DNA of 64,000 bases from JANQEU01 sp965601455 (lineage in GTDB: Bacteria > Bacteroidota > Bacteroidia > Cytophagales > Cyclobacteriaceae): contig OZ271831.1 in NCBI GenBank assembly GCA_965601455.1, forward strand, positions 124,001 through 188,000. Direction: 5' to 3'. Under the pieces are notes generated by a model. The model saw only the letters and a list, made by a program, of their open reading frames with translations. It was not told the DNA's origin and made no database searches. The translations under genes and the position numbers were made by a program. Positions 25,017 through 34,195 of the stretch are shown piece by piece; position 1 is the stretch's first letter; every line of letters begins with the position of its first letter.

Positions 25017-25847
25017 TTATCCTATTGCGACTCGCTTGAAATCAGAAACTGTTAGTCCCTTATTTACACCATCAAGATACTGCGCAATTGTTTGTGAGTT
25101 GTCTTTCACAAAAGACTGACTCAGAAGTGTATTTTCCTTGAAGAACTTTTGAAGCTTGCCTTGGGCAATTTTCTCAACGATATTCTCGGGTTTACCTTCC
25201 TGCAGAGCCTGTTCTTTGCCTATTTCGATTTCTTTTTCAATAATAGATTGGTCTACACCATCTTTATCTACTGCAACCGGGTTCATCGCAGCAATCTGCA
25301 TTGCAACATCCTTGCCTGCTTCATCGACAGAAGACCCGTTTGTGTTTTTTAGTGCCACCAGTACTCCAAGTTTCTTATTTGAGTGTATGTACGGCACAAC
25401 TGCTTCTCCTTCAACAACTGTGTATGCCTTGATCTCTAGTTTCTCACCTATTTTACCAGTTGCTTCAACTATCTTTTCGGCAATTGTCAGGTCTCCGGAT
25501 TTTAGGGCACTCAAAGCCTCGACATCCGCCGGTGATTCAGTAAAGGCGATATCAGTAATTTCCTGACCTAGTGCCACGAAATCATCGTTTTTAGCCACGA
25601 AATCAGTCTCGCAAGTGAAAGCGACTAATACTCCTTTTGAATGGTCTTCGTTAGTCTTAGCGAAAACCACACCTTCAGAGGTTTCTCTATCTGCTCTGGA
25701 TGCAGATACTTTTTGTCCTTTTTTTCGTAAAAGCTCAACAGCTTTTTCAAAATCTCCATCGGCTTCAACCAGTGCTTTCTTGCAGTCCATCATGCCTGCA
25801 CCAGTCATTTGTCGTAGTTTGTTAACGTCTTGTGCGCTAATAGCCAT
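25017..25847 (-). CDS. tsf: Elongation factor Ts
   Basis: EF-Ts regenerates EF-Tu-GTP. The 276 residues begin with a UBA-like helical bundle (VNKLRQMTGAGMMDCKKALVEA) and include the signature VAFTCETDFVAKNDDFV in the core, followed by a coiled-coil insertion and the C-terminal LLSQSFVKDN block. It is downstream of rpsB but separated by a strong hairpin. Confidence 0.97.
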   Translation of the reverse strand: MAISAQDVNKLRQMTGAGMMDCKKALVEADGDFEKAVELLRKKGQKVSASRADRETSEGVVFAKTNEDHSKGVLVAFTCETDFVAKNDDFVALGQEITDIAFTESPADVEALSALKSGDLTIAEKIVEATGKIGEKLEIKAYTVVEGEAVVPYIHSNKKLGVLVALKNTNGSSVDEAGKDVAMQIAAMNPVAVDKDGVDQSIIEKEIEIGKEQALQEGKPENIVEKIAQGKLQKFFKENTLLSQSFVKDNSQTIAQYLDGVNKGLTVSDFKRVAIG

Positions 25848-25887
25848 TTTATAATAGGTTTAAATATTTATAGTTGCTTTTAAACAA

Positions 25888-25921
25888 AAACACCGTCCCG
25901 ATCAGGATCGGGACGATGTTT
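25888..25921 (-). terminator. Hairpin terminator/attenuator between rpsB and tsf
   Basis: A perfect 10-bp inverted repeat CGTCCCGATC / GATCGGGACG (25894-25903 and 25906-25915) extends outward by five more pairs after one mismatch. On the minus strand it is followed by TTTTTGTTT. It lies 32 bases past the rpsB stop and 41 bases before the tsf start, so some transcripts probably stop here and tsf either depends on read-through or has a promoter in the A/T-rich gap. Confidence 0.8.
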
Positions 25922-25952
25922 AGAAAATGTCATTAAATTGAAGTTTAAGAAG

Positions 25953-26711
25953 TTATGCTTCTTGCTGATCGACTTCTTTCTTCTTAGCCTCTTCTTCAGC
26001 TAATTTCTGATCATCCTTATCCTTCTTTCTTTCTGCCAATCCTTCTTCCATGGAAGCAGATATGTACTCGGTGATGATCTTTATTGATTTGAAAGCATCA
26101 TCATTAGATGGTATTGGATAATCGGTTTGATTTGGATCGGAGTTTGTATCCACCATCGCGAAAACAGGAATATTTAATTTCTGTGCCTCAGCAACGGCGA
26201 TGTGCTCTCTCTTAATATCGATCACGAAAAGAGCGGCAGGAAGTCTGTTTAATTCAGCAATACCCCCAAGAACTCGTTCAAGCTTCTCACGTTCTCTGGT
26301 GATCATGAGTCGCTCCCTCTTGGCCAGGTTTTGATAAGCTTCGTCTTTCATCAGCTTGTCAATAGATTGCATTTTCTTTAGCGACTTACGGATTGTGCTA
26401 AAATTAGTCAGCATTCCACCTAGCCACCTTTCTGTAACGAACGGCATCTTAAGCTTCTTTGCTTCAGTTTCCACAACTTCTTTCGCCTGCTTTTTGGTAG
26501 CCACAAACATGATCTTTCTTCCAGAACGTACAATTCCTTTCAGTGCACTAGCCGCTTTATCCAAGTGTTGTACAGTCTTGTTTAGATCGATGATATGAAT
26601 ACCATTCTTCTCCATGAAGATAAATGGAGCCATCTGAGGATTCCACTTTCTTGTGAGGTGCCCAAAGTGAACACCTGCATCCAATAACTCTTTTGCTGTA
26701 ATTTTTGCCAT
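25953..26711 (-). CDS. rpsB: 30S ribosomal protein S2 (uS2)
   Basis: The 252 residues match uS2 throughout: ELLDAGVHFGHLTRKWNPQM at the N-terminus, the FVATKKQAKEVV segment, VTERWLGGMLTNF and PVFAMVDTNSDPNQTDYPIP. An acidic/basic disordered tail (KKDKDDQKLAEEEAKKKE) follows the globular part, as is common in this phylum. It starts one base after the rpsI stop. Confidence 0.98.
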   Translation of the reverse strand: MAKITAKELLDAGVHFGHLTRKWNPQMAPFIFMEKNGIHIIDLNKTVQHLDKAASALKGIVRSGRKIMFVATKKQAKEVVETEAKKLKMPFVTERWLGGMLTNFSTIRKSLKKMQSIDKLMKDEAYQNLAKRERLMITREREKLERVLGGIAELNRLPAALFVIDIKREHIAVAEAQKLNIPVFAMVDTNSDPNQTDYPIPSNDDAFKSIKIITEYISASMEEGLAERKKDKDDQKLAEEEAKKKEVDQQEA

Positions 26712-26712
26712 C

Positions 26713-27099
26713 TTAACGTTTGCTAAACTGGAATCTTCTTCTTGCTTTTCTTCTACCGTATTTCTTTCTCTCTACCATTCTGGAATCCCTGGTCAGGAAG
26801 CCTTCGGTTTTAAGAGCACTTCGGTTTTCTTCGTTATCTTCAACTAAAGCACGAGCAATAGCTAATCGAATGGCTTCGGCTTGTCCTTTCAATCCTCCAC
26901 CAAATACGTTTACTTCTACATCGAAAGAAGATTCTTGCTCTACTTTTGTCAGGGGTTGCTTCACAATGATTTGCAAAACCTCCGAAGGAAAATAATCCTT
27001 GATGTCCCTGCTATTGATCTTGATGTCACCTTTACCGGGATTCATGTAGATCCTGGCCACAGATGTCTTCCTTCTCCCTATTGTATTGATTGCCTCCAT
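26713..27099 (-). CDS. rpsI: 30S ribosomal protein S9 (uS9)
   Basis: The 128 residues show the uS9 pattern: NTIGRRKTSVARIYMNPG at the start, VFGGGLKGQAEAIRLAIARA in the middle and the basic C-terminal tail ending KARRRFQFSKR, which reaches the P-site tRNA in known ribosomes. It lies six bases after rplM and one before rpsB. Confidence 0.98.
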   Translation of the reverse strand: MEAINTIGRRKTSVARIYMNPGKGDIKINSRDIKDYFPSEVLQIIVKQPLTKVEQESSFDVEVNVFGGGLKGQAEAIRLAIARALVEDNEENRSALKTEGFLTRDSRMVERKKYGRRKARRRFQFSKR

Positions 27100-27105
27100 T
27101 CAGGT

Positions 27106-27549
27106 TTATAATTTTACTTCGACTGGTTTTTGTGCTTCGTGAGGATGTTCAGTACCTTCATACACGTGCAGGTTTTTAAACAACTGCCGTCCTAATCTAT
27201 TTTTCGGCAGCATACCCCGAACCGCTTTTTCTATTATTATCGTAGAAGATTTGGCTTTTACCTCGAGAGGTGTTTCAATACGCTGACCACCAGGATAACC
27301 AGTGTGACGGACATATTGTTTCTCGTTCCACTTTTTGCCGGTCAAACGGATTTTATCTGAGTTAATTACGATGACGTTATCACCGCAATCAACGTGAGGA
27401 CTGTAGGAAGGCTTGTGCTTTCCCCTGACCATTTTGGCTACTTCACTAGCGATTCGGCCAAGCACTTTTCCGTTTGCGTCAACAATCTTCCAGTCCTTTT
27501 GAACGGAAGCCTTGTTTGAAGCAATTGTTTTATAACTCTGTGTATCCAA
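27106..27549 (-). CDS. rplM: 50S ribosomal protein L13 (uL13), TTG start
   Basis: The 147 residues match uL13 (DWKIVDANGKVLGRIASEVA, YSPHVDCGDNVIVINSDKI, YPGGQRIETP, VRGMLPKNRLGRQLFKNL, YEGTEHPHEAQ). The start codon is TTG at 27549, giving MDTQSYKTIASNK, the same N-terminus that Bacteroidota L13 proteins usually have with ATG. No in-frame ATG lies close upstream. It is first in the order rplM-rpsI-rpsB-(hairpin)-tsf. Confidence 0.96.
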   Translation of the reverse strand: MDTQSYKTIASNKASVQKDWKIVDANGKVLGRIASEVAKMVRGKHKPSYSPHVDCGDNVIVINSDKIRLTGKKWNEKQYVRHTGYPGGQRIETPLEVKAKSSTIIIEKAVRGMLPKNRLGRQLFKNLHVYEGTEHPHEAQKPVEVKL

Positions 27550-27642
27550 TTTTAATGTCTTTTCTGCGCTTTGTATACCCCTATTTCGAAAAGGGACACA
27601 AAAATAGAAGTTTATATTTTTAAAAGCAACAGAGAGTATTCA

Positions 27643-28380
27643 TTACGACGTGTTTTTTTCTAATTGTCGGATAAGTACACTGAAATCCTTAGGATAAGGT
27701 GCGTCAATTTGCATTATTTCACCATTTTCAAGTAGAAATGACAATTTAGCCGCATGTAAAGCCATACGTTGGATCAAGGGTAATTCTTCTTTGTCCCTTC
27801 CGAGGTGGTAGTTTCTTTTAATGTTTGACAGATAAAGATCATTTCCACCATAAAAGTGATCACCGATAATTGGAATATTAAGGTCTGAGAGATGAACACG
27901 GATTTGATGAGTCCTTCCAGTGAAAGGCATGCAAGCCAGCAAGGTATGGGATTTGAAGATTTCAATGGTTGAGATCAGTGTTACCGATGGTTTCCCCGAG
28001 CGAATATCTACCCGTGAACGATTGGATGTTACCAAAATCGGTTTATCAACTTCCAATTCACTGAATTCATGTCTACCTTCTACTACTGTATGGTAAAGCT
28101 TAGAAACCTCTCTTAATTCCAGTAGTTTACTGAAATACTTATAGAAACTCAGGTTTTTTGCGATTACCAGAATCCCTGAGGTCTCCTTATCCAAACGATG
28201 GCATACTTTGGGATCATCAATATATGCTCTCGCCAGATCCAGAATATTTGTATCCTGGGCTCTATCGGCCAATGTAGCAATGTAAGGAGGCTTATTGATG
28301 ATCACGAAATCATCTGACTCCTCCAAAACAGCATTACGAAACGTCCACTTCTTCGAGATCTTCATCGCTTTCATCTTCAT
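27643..28380 (-). CDS. RluA-family RNA pseudouridine synthase
   Basis: Converts specific uridines in RNA to pseudouridine. The 245 residues hold the catalytic motif CHRLDKETSGILVIAK with the essential Asp, plus VIINKPPYIATLAD and the C-terminal TGRTHQIRVHL and GDHFYGG blocks. No S4 domain precedes the catalytic part, so it is RluC/RluD-like without the S4 module. Which RNA it modifies cannot be read. The start is uncertain (ATG at 28380, 28374 or 28365); in each case it overlaps the end of the histidine kinase gene, so the two are probably co-transcribed. Confidence 0.92.
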   Translation of the reverse strand: MKMKAMKISKKWTFRNAVLEESDDFVIINKPPYIATLADRAQDTNILDLARAYIDDPKVCHRLDKETSGILVIAKNLSFYKYFSKLLELREVSKLYHTVVEGRHEFSELEVDKPILVTSNRSRVDIRSGKPSVTLISTIEIFKSHTLLACMPFTGRTHQIRVHLSDLNIPIIGDHFYGGNDLYLSNIKRNYHLGRDKEELPLIQRMALHAAKLSFLLENGEIMQIDAPYPKDFSVLIRQLEKNTS

Positions 28381-29428
28381 CCCACACAGGTGGGTCTGCA
28401 GGAATGCCTTTTTGCAGATGGAACCAAAACTTGGATCCTACACCATATTCACTTGCCACTTGAATCGACGATCCATGGGCTTCAAGGATATGCTTAACAA
28501 TCGCTAGTCCTAACCCGGTACCACCACGAGTTTTTGATCGACTTTTCTCTACTCGATAGAATCTTTCAAAAATTCTTGAAACATCTTCTTCGGGAATTCC
28601 CCTGCCGCTATCCTTGACTCCAACCATAATTTCATTTGGTAGTTCTTCAACGAGTACCCAGATCTTTCCTCCCTTTTTAGTGTATTTCAGGGAATTAGAG
28701 ATAAGGTTTGTCACCACCTGGTAAATGCGTCTGTAATCAGCATAAACATACATGTGCTCATGTTCATTTATAACGCTTACGGGGATTTGCTTGTCTTCGG
28801 CTTTCTCTTCTAATTGATCCACTACCTCACGGACCAGATAAACCATATCGAAATTATCTTTCCGCATCTTAATCTGGCCACTCTCCACCTGGCTTAGGGT
28901 GAGTAGGTCTTGCACCAGGATATCAAGTCCATCCAGGCTTTTAGCGGCTTTTTTGAGAAATTTCCTTCTAACTCTTTTGTCATCAATGGCACCGTCCAAT
29001 AACGTATGGACAAACCCCTGGGCTGAGAACAGCGGTGTCTTCAGTTCATGAGAGATGTCCGCAATGAATTCTCTGCGAAACTCTTCCATTTGTTTTAGTT
29101 TATCAATTTCTTGCTGCTTTACATCCGCATAATCCCTGATTTCCCTGTTGATTTTGCGAAAAGGATTGGATGTCGATTTACCTTTTTCCAGAAACGTTGA
29201 CAGTTTGCTGTCTGACAGTCCCTGCATTGCGCGGTGGATGTTGTCGATTTCTCGAAAAAATAGGAATTCAGTGAGCAACCAAACTAAAATGTAACTGGTA
29301 GCAAAGGACATAATACTGCTCACCCACAAGGTACTCTCATCCACATCCGGAAGGAGGGAGACAAAGAAGGTCGTGAAGAATGCAATCAAGATTCCACATA
29401 GAAATCCTAAAGCTCTGGAATTAAGCAT
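28334..29428 (-). CDS. Sensor histidine kinase, PhoR-like
   Basis: A 364-residue membrane kinase with two N-terminal helices (about 7-27 and 33-57) and almost no periplasmic loop, so it may sense through its membrane part or a partner. The H-box is FIADISHELKTP (H127). Then come the N-box (VTNLISNSLKYTKKGG), the G1 box (VKDSGRGIPEED), the F box (FERFYRVEKSRS) and the G2 box (GTGLGLAIVKHILEAHG), and an acidic tail. It follows the response regulator gene by three bases, so the two form a two-component system. Confidence 0.95.
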   Translation of the reverse strand: MLNSRALGFLCGILIAFFTTFFVSLLPDVDESTLWVSSIMSFATSYILVWLLTEFLFFREIDNIHRAMQGLSDSKLSTFLEKGKSTSNPFRKINREIRDYADVKQQEIDKLKQMEEFRREFIADISHELKTPLFSAQGFVHTLLDGAIDDKRVRRKFLKKAAKSLDGLDILVQDLLTLSQVESGQIKMRKDNFDMVYLVREVVDQLEEKAEDKQIPVSVINEHEHMYVYADYRRIYQVVTNLISNSLKYTKKGGKIWVLVEELPNEIMVGVKDSGRGIPEEDVSRIFERFYRVEKSRSKTRGGTGLGLAIVKHILEAHGSSIQVASEYGVGSKFWFHLQKGIPADPPVWDEDESDEDLEEVDVS

Positions 29429-29431
29429 TAC

Positions 29432-30124
29432 TTAATTGTTGTTTACCTCAAACTTGTATCCTACACCTTTGACAGTAGAGATAAAGTCATTTCCGATTTT
29501 TTCACGGACTTTACGAATATGGACATCCACGGTCCGGGCAAGAACATACACGTCGCTACCCCAGATATTACGTAACAGTTCGTCCCTGTTGTATACTTTA
29601 CCCGGGTTTTGAGCTAGAAAGAAGAGTAGTTCGAATTCCTTTTTCGGAAGACTAATGGGTTTTCCATCAAGTTTAACGGTAAAACTACTCTTATCAATCT
29701 CAAGGTTTTCAACGTTGATTTTATCGGATTCTTTGGATTTTTTGGAACTCCTTCGGAAAAGAGCGTTTATCCTGGAAACAAGAGCGCGCGGTTTTATTGG
29801 CTTTGTTATGTAGTCATCAGCACCGGTGTCAAATGCAGCAACTTCCGAGTACTCCTCAGACCTTGCTGTTAGAAAAATTACAAATACGTTGGCAAGATCA
29901 GGTACTTCCCTGATCTGACGACAAGTTTCCACACCATCCTGTTTCGGCATCATGATGTCAAGGATGATAAGATCCGGTTTAAAGGATTTGGCGATCTCAA
30001 TGCCTTTAACTCCATCAGATGCGGTCTTCACCTGGAACCCTTCCTTAGCCAGGTTGTATTTCAGCAGATCGAGTATGTCTACTTCGTCATCAACAACGAG
30101 AATTTTTTGACTTTTACCAGCCAT
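29432..30124 (-). CDS. Response regulator, OmpR/PhoB family
   Basis: A 230-residue DNA-binding regulator. The receiver domain (1-120) has the acidic pair VVDDE (D12, D13), the phospho-acceptor Asp56 (LIILDIMMP) and the K in TKPIKP. The winged-helix output domain (about 135-230) has LPKKEFELLFFLAQNPGKVY and DVHIRKVREKIG with VKGVGYKFE. The ATG at 30124 is used; a Met three codons upstream is also in frame. Together with the kinase it resembles PhoBR, but no phosphate genes lie near, so the signal is unproven. Confidence 0.95.
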   Translation of the reverse strand: MAGKSQKILVVDDEVDILDLLKYNLAKEGFQVKTASDGVKGIEIAKSFKPDLIILDIMMPKQDGVETCRQIREVPDLANVFVIFLTARSEEYSEVAAFDTGADDYITKPIKPRALVSRINALFRRSSKKSKESDKINVENLEIDKSSFTVKLDGKPISLPKKEFELLFFLAQNPGKVYNRDELLRNIWGSDVYVLARTVDVHIRKVREKIGNDFISTVKGVGYKFEVNNN

Positions 30125-30233
30125 GGTCCACAATTTTAATGGTATTACAAGACTACATTAATTCATTAAACCTTCCGATTAACCCTAAATTAAAATTATT
30201 TACGCAGGTTAACAATTAGTTAATAGTCGCAGA

Positions 30234-31244
30234 TTACCTGAAATAGTCTATGAATGTAGCCATATCATTTCCGCACTTTGCGAACAGACTGTCCATTTCT
30301 GCTTTGTTTGAGTGATATCTACTAAAAGACATGAAATACGCGTTGTTAGGTAATCTTGACTTGAAAATATTGTAATAGGCCGAATCGGAAAAAGTGATGG
30401 TATCTAGTGATTGGACAATTTCCTTAATGAGGACTGTCTTCTTTTCAACTTTTTCTTCGAATCCCATGCCCTCAATTTGATTATATAAAGAGTCCAACTT
30501 TTCCTTTCCCTGGAGTATGTGCTCTCTGAATGCCTGAGAATCCTTGTTGGAATTTAGGTAAATACGGAGTTCATCCGAGTTCCTACCATATTGCTCGACT
30601 AAAAATAACTCAGTGGTTTTTTCTCCCACATATGTGGCAAGGTTTTCATTGAAGACCAGGGAATCTTTTATAAATATCGTACCGTGAGTGAGTTCATGGA
30701 ATATGGTTTCTACCAGGTTGCCAACGTCTCGTTCAAGCATATTTGATAGAATGGGGTCTTTGAACCATCCGAGTGTGGACCAAGCTCCTACTGTGCGAAT
30801 TCGAGTGTCATAGCCTTCTTTCGACAGGAGAGCTTCCTCTTCAAATGCCTTTTCCAGGGAGAAAAATCCTTTGTATCCGAACGAACCAATTATGGGGAAA
30901 CTCCATTCCTTGGACTCAAAGGAAAACGGTTCGCATGCAGACACATTCCATAAGATCGGTTTTCCTTTTTGATCATAATATGTGGTGTAGTTTTCCGATT
31001 CCACCAGTCCGATCTCCACGGCAAACTCTCTTGCTTCCTGGATAGCTTCTATTTTCTCTTTCTTCTCTATATCAAATTCCGGATCCTGAAGCAATTGCTC
31101 GACAGGTACGGCATTTGCAAGAATTTTGAGTTGACCTCTGGCCTGGAGCAGACCATATTGGATTAGTTCAATATTGTAGAGCAAGGTTATCAGGAAACCT
31201 AGAACAGCGGCGAAAAGAAGGATTCTGCGTGGGGAGGTAACCAT
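30234..31244 (-). CDS. Predicted aminopeptidase (PF10023-like metalloprotease)
   Basis: A 336-residue protein with an N-terminal membrane helix (about 8-26) and a large extracytoplasmic part. The zinc motif is HELTH (H183, E184, H187) within LVETIFHELTHGTIF, and E200 in VFNENLATYVGE is the likely third ligand. The block GWFKDPILSNML and the position of HExxH fit the family described as predicted aminopeptidase. Anchored substrate and role are unknown. It stands alone between the response regulator and a small membrane gene on the opposite strand. Confidence 0.85.
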   Translation of the reverse strand: MVTSPRRILLFAAVLGFLITLLYNIELIQYGLLQARGQLKILANAVPVEQLLQDPEFDIEKKEKIEAIQEAREFAVEIGLVESENYTTYYDQKGKPILWNVSACEPFSFESKEWSFPIIGSFGYKGFFSLEKAFEEEALLSKEGYDTRIRTVGAWSTLGWFKDPILSNMLERDVGNLVETIFHELTHGTIFIKDSLVFNENLATYVGEKTTELFLVEQYGRNSDELRIYLNSNKDSQAFREHILQGKEKLDSLYNQIEGMGFEEKVEKKTVLIKEIVQSLDTITFSDSAYYNIFKSRLPNNAYFMSFSRYHSNKAEMDSLFAKCGNDMATFIDYFR

Positions 31245-31304
31245 TGGGTACTAAATATCGTATACTACCTTGTTAGGCATAGTAATGTATAATACATACA
31301 AGCG

Positions 31305-31706
31305 ATGAATTTGGAAGACACTCAACATAACCTTCGGATAATCGGGAAAATTTTCTTGATTCTGGGTTTTCTCATCCTTCCAATCTCTATTCTCTCCTAC
31401 AATTCTATCCATTTTCTGGTTGATTCCGACTGGTATCCTTTTCGGGAGGCATTGGATTTCGGAATATTTTCTATTCATTTTCCACATGGGATTTTTTATG
31501 GATTACCAGCCTTTCACGGACTAATTTCCCTGATTCTGATAGCCGCTGGCATTGGGCTGATTTATAACCTAAAGTATGGGAAGAAGCTTGCCTATGTACC
31601 CGGTATCGTTGCACTATTCTTCTTTCCTTTTGGAACGGCTTTGGGGTTGTTTCTGATTTTTCTACTTGGTAAAGAAAGGGAAAAAGACTCTCAGGTAGAG
31701 TCCTAA
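31305..31706 (+). CDS. Hypothetical membrane protein
   Basis: A 133-residue protein with about four hydrophobic helices (residues 13-33, 68-88, 95-118 and an amphipathic one near 50-64), a charged start and a charged tail GKEREKDSQVES. No named family recognised. The alternation of Gly/Phe-rich helices is typical of small Bacteroidota inner-membrane proteins of unknown role. It precedes recA by 112 bases and is probably a separate transcript. Confidence 0.7.
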   Translation: MNLEDTQHNLRIIGKIFLILGFLILPISILSYNSIHFLVDSDWYPFREALDFGIFSIHFPHGIFYGLPAFHGLISLILIAAGIGLIYNLKYGKKLAYVPGIVALFFFPFGTALGLFLIFLLGKEREKDSQVES

Positions 31707-31771
31707 TTTCTGCGTACATCCAAAACGCTAATTTATTTGGCAAAAGATGTCTAAAGAATTGAGCAAACCAG

Positions 31772-31779
31772 TAGTTTTG
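31772..31779 (+). promoter_or_regulatory. Possible -7 box of recA
   Basis: TAGTTTTG is a perfect TAnnTTTG match 39 bases before the recA ATG. A second near-match, TATCTTTT, is at 31790-31797. No LexA-type SOS box is visible. Confidence 0.35.
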
Positions 31780-31818
31780 TTGCAATCCGTATCTTTTTTT
31801 ACTAATCAATATATCCTT

Positions 31819-32835
31819 ATGGCAGATAACGCAGAGAAGCAGAAAGCACTACAGTTAACAATCGATAAACTTGAAAAAACTTATGGTAAAGGAACCATAA
31901 TGAAGTTAAGCGATGAGAAAATTGTAGATGTACCAGCAATACCAACAGGATCTCTAGGTTTGGATATCGCCTTGGGCGTCGGAGGTATTCCAAGAGGAAG
32001 GATTATAGAGGTTTACGGTCCCGAGTCATCAGGGAAGACGACATTGGCAATGCACTGTATTGCCGAGGCTCAAAAAACAGGCGGTTTGGCAGCATTTATC
32101 GATGCTGAGCATGCTTTTGATAAAACCTATGCTGAAAAGCTTGGAATTGATACCGAGAACCTGCTGATCTCACAACCTGATAATGGTGAGCAAGCCCTTG
32201 AAATAGCGGAACATCTGATTCGATCTGGTGCCATTGATATAATTGTTATTGATTCCGTAGCAGCCTTAGTTCCTCGCGGTGAACTGGAGGGTGAAATGGG
32301 TGATAGTAAAATGGGTCTGCAAGCCAGACTGATGTCTCAGGCATTAAGAAAACTTACGGGTACCATTAACAAGACGGGATGTTCATGCATTTTCATCAAT
32401 CAGCTAAGAGAGAAGATAGGTGTGATGTTTGGTAACCCGGAAACGACGACGGGAGGAAATGCTCTGAAATTCTATGCTTCCGTACGTCTGGACATCCGAA
32501 GAATTGGTCAGATAAAGGAGAGTGCTGATAACGTACTTGGAAACAGGACCCGGGTAAAAGTTGTAAAGAATAAGGTAGCTCCTCCTTTTAAAGTGGTAGA
32601 GTTTGACATCATGTACGGGCAGGGAATATCGAAATCAGGGGAGATCATTGATCTTGGAGTGGAACTGGATATCATCCAGAAATCCGGTTCATGGTTTTCT
32701 TATGACGGCAACAAGTTGGGACAAGGTAGAGATGCTGTAAAACAGCTTGTTGAAGACAATCCGGAACTGATGGAGGAGTTGGAAGCTAAAATCAAAGCCA
32801 AAATTAATGGAGAAGAGGAAGCGGTTGACGCTTAA
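31819..32835 (+). CDS. recA: Recombinase RecA
   Basis: RecA polymerises on single-stranded DNA and drives strand exchange. The 338 residues have Walker A GPESSGKTT, the FIDAEHAFDKTYAEKLG block, Walker B IIVIDSVAALVP, loop L1 near MGLQARLMSQALRKL and L2 in NPETTTGGNALKFYAS, and a short acidic tail. The ATG at 31819 (MADNAEKQKALQ) gives the usual N-terminus; an in-frame ATG at 31747 would add 24 residues that other RecA proteins lack. Confidence 0.98.
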   Translation: MADNAEKQKALQLTIDKLEKTYGKGTIMKLSDEKIVDVPAIPTGSLGLDIALGVGGIPRGRIIEVYGPESSGKTTLAMHCIAEAQKTGGLAAFIDAEHAFDKTYAEKLGIDTENLLISQPDNGEQALEIAEHLIRSGAIDIIVIDSVAALVPRGELEGEMGDSKMGLQARLMSQALRKLTGTINKTGCSCIFINQLREKIGVMFGNPETTTGGNALKFYASVRLDIRRIGQIKESADNVLGNRTRVKVVKNKVAPPFKVVEFDIMYGQGISKSGEIIDLGVELDIIQKSGSWFSYDGNKLGQGRDAVKQLVEDNPELMEELEAKIKAKINGEEEAVDA

Positions 32836-34079
32836 GATCGTATAGCTATCACTGGATCCATTCGCGCCGCCAGGGCTGCAGGGATGATTCCTGAAGCGGT
32901 TCCTATAGCTGCCGATACCCCAAGACCGATTGTAATGTTCTTTAGGCTCAATGTAAGTTCAAGGCTACCTAAGTCTACGAAGCTGAGCATAAAAACCAAT
33001 AGAATTCCAACCCCACCTCCAATAATGGATAAGAATACCGATTCGAATAGAAATTGGAACAGGATAAAGTAATTCTTTGCCCCGAGGGATTTTTGAATCC
33101 CAATAATATTGGTTCTTTCCCTAACTGAAACGAACATTATGTTGGCTATACCGAATCCACCTACAAGAATAGAAAAAGAACCAATAATCCATCCGGCTAT
33201 TCCAATCACATCGAAGGTTGACCCGATAATATTCATGATCGCATCCTGACGATTTACCGAGAAGTTGTCTTTCTGTTTGGGTTTCAGTCCACGAATGGTT
33301 CTGAGCAGACCTGTTATTTCGGCTTGAAGCTCAACCAAGCCAATGTCATCTTCCCGTCCTCTGACGGTAATTAAGGTTTCAATACCACGATTACCACTTG
33401 AATAATAGAGCTTCTTAAAGGCCTGATAAGGGATGTATATGTTCTCGTCATCACCGGAGTCACCAAATACCGATTCCCCTTCTTCCGGGATGGTACCGAT
33501 GACCACAAATTTGAGTCCTTTGATTTTGATTTCTTTTCCAAGCGGGGATGTTCTGGGGAATAACTCTTGCGCCGGGCGGTGTCCTAGAATAGCTACATTT
33601 CTTCCTGACTGCGTTTCGGTTCTTGTGAAGTATCGTCCATTCTGAATGGGTACATCGTATACATCTTTGTGCGTGTATACAATGCCACTGATGTTCAGGT
33701 CACTGCTACTATTACTCTCTCGCTGAGTAGTAACTCCCCATTTAACAGCGAATAATGTGATTCCTTCGGCATTTTGAAGGTTCTCTTCGAGAAAATCATA
33801 CTCTTTGTAATTGGTGTATGGCCGTTTTATATACTCCCACCATGGGATGTCACCAAACTCATATGGAAATCGTCTAATGTCCAGGTTTTGGGAGTTAAGA
33901 AAACTCAGACTATCCTTGATATTTTTCTCTAGAGAATCAACAAGTGTGAATACTGCGATGATGGCAAATATTCCCACGGTAACTCCAAGTAAGGACAAAA
34001 TCGTGCGCAGCAGGTTTGTTCGCAGTGCTGTTGCGGCAAACCGTAAACTCTCGTAAATCAACTTAATGACCAGTCCCAT
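32832..34079 (-). CDS. MacB/FtsX-type ABC transporter permease
   Basis: A 415-residue permease: one N-terminal helix (about 20-45) with TNLLRTILSLLGVTVGIF, a periplasmic MacB core domain (about 50-280) with ISGIVYTHKDVYDV and NVAILGHRPAQELF, and a C-terminal FtsX block with three helices (about 290-410; ERTNIIGIQKSLGAK is the coupling helix region). Members export lipoproteins, peptides or antibiotics by mechanotransmission. No ATPase adjoins it; the MacB-class ATPase at 8.8-9.5 kb is a possible partner. It converges with recA, overlapping the stop by four bases. Confidence 0.93.
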   Translation of the reverse strand: MGLVIKLIYESLRFAATALRTNLLRTILSLLGVTVGIFAIIAVFTLVDSLEKNIKDSLSFLNSQNLDIRRFPYEFGDIPWWEYIKRPYTNYKEYDFLEENLQNAEGITLFAVKWGVTTQRESNSSSDLNISGIVYTHKDVYDVPIQNGRYFTRTETQSGRNVAILGHRPAQELFPRTSPLGKEIKIKGLKFVVIGTIPEEGESVFGDSGDDENIYIPYQAFKKLYYSSGNRGIETLITVRGREDDIGLVELQAEITGLLRTIRGLKPKQKDNFSVNRQDAIMNIIGSTFDVIGIAGWIIGSFSILVGGFGIANIMFVSVRERTNIIGIQKSLGAKNYFILFQFLFESVFLSIIGGGVGILLVFMLSFVDLGSLELTLSLKNITIGLGVSAAIGTASGIIPAALAARMDPVIAIRS

Positions 34080-34144
34080 GAATTTATCCTAATTTTTTAG
34101 AGTTCTAATCTGGCGTAATCCGAACTAAAGTAAAACAATTTTGC

Positions 34145-34152
34145 TAGTTTTG
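34145..34152 (+). promoter_or_regulatory. Possible -7 box of queA-ispD
   Basis: TAGTTTTG matches TAnnTTTG and lies 43 bases before the queA ATG. No -33 TTG at the expected distance, so this is weak. Confidence 0.3.
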
Positions 34153-34195
34153 CGCTCTTATTTTGTCGTGACCTCAAAAGAAATTCATTACCTAA

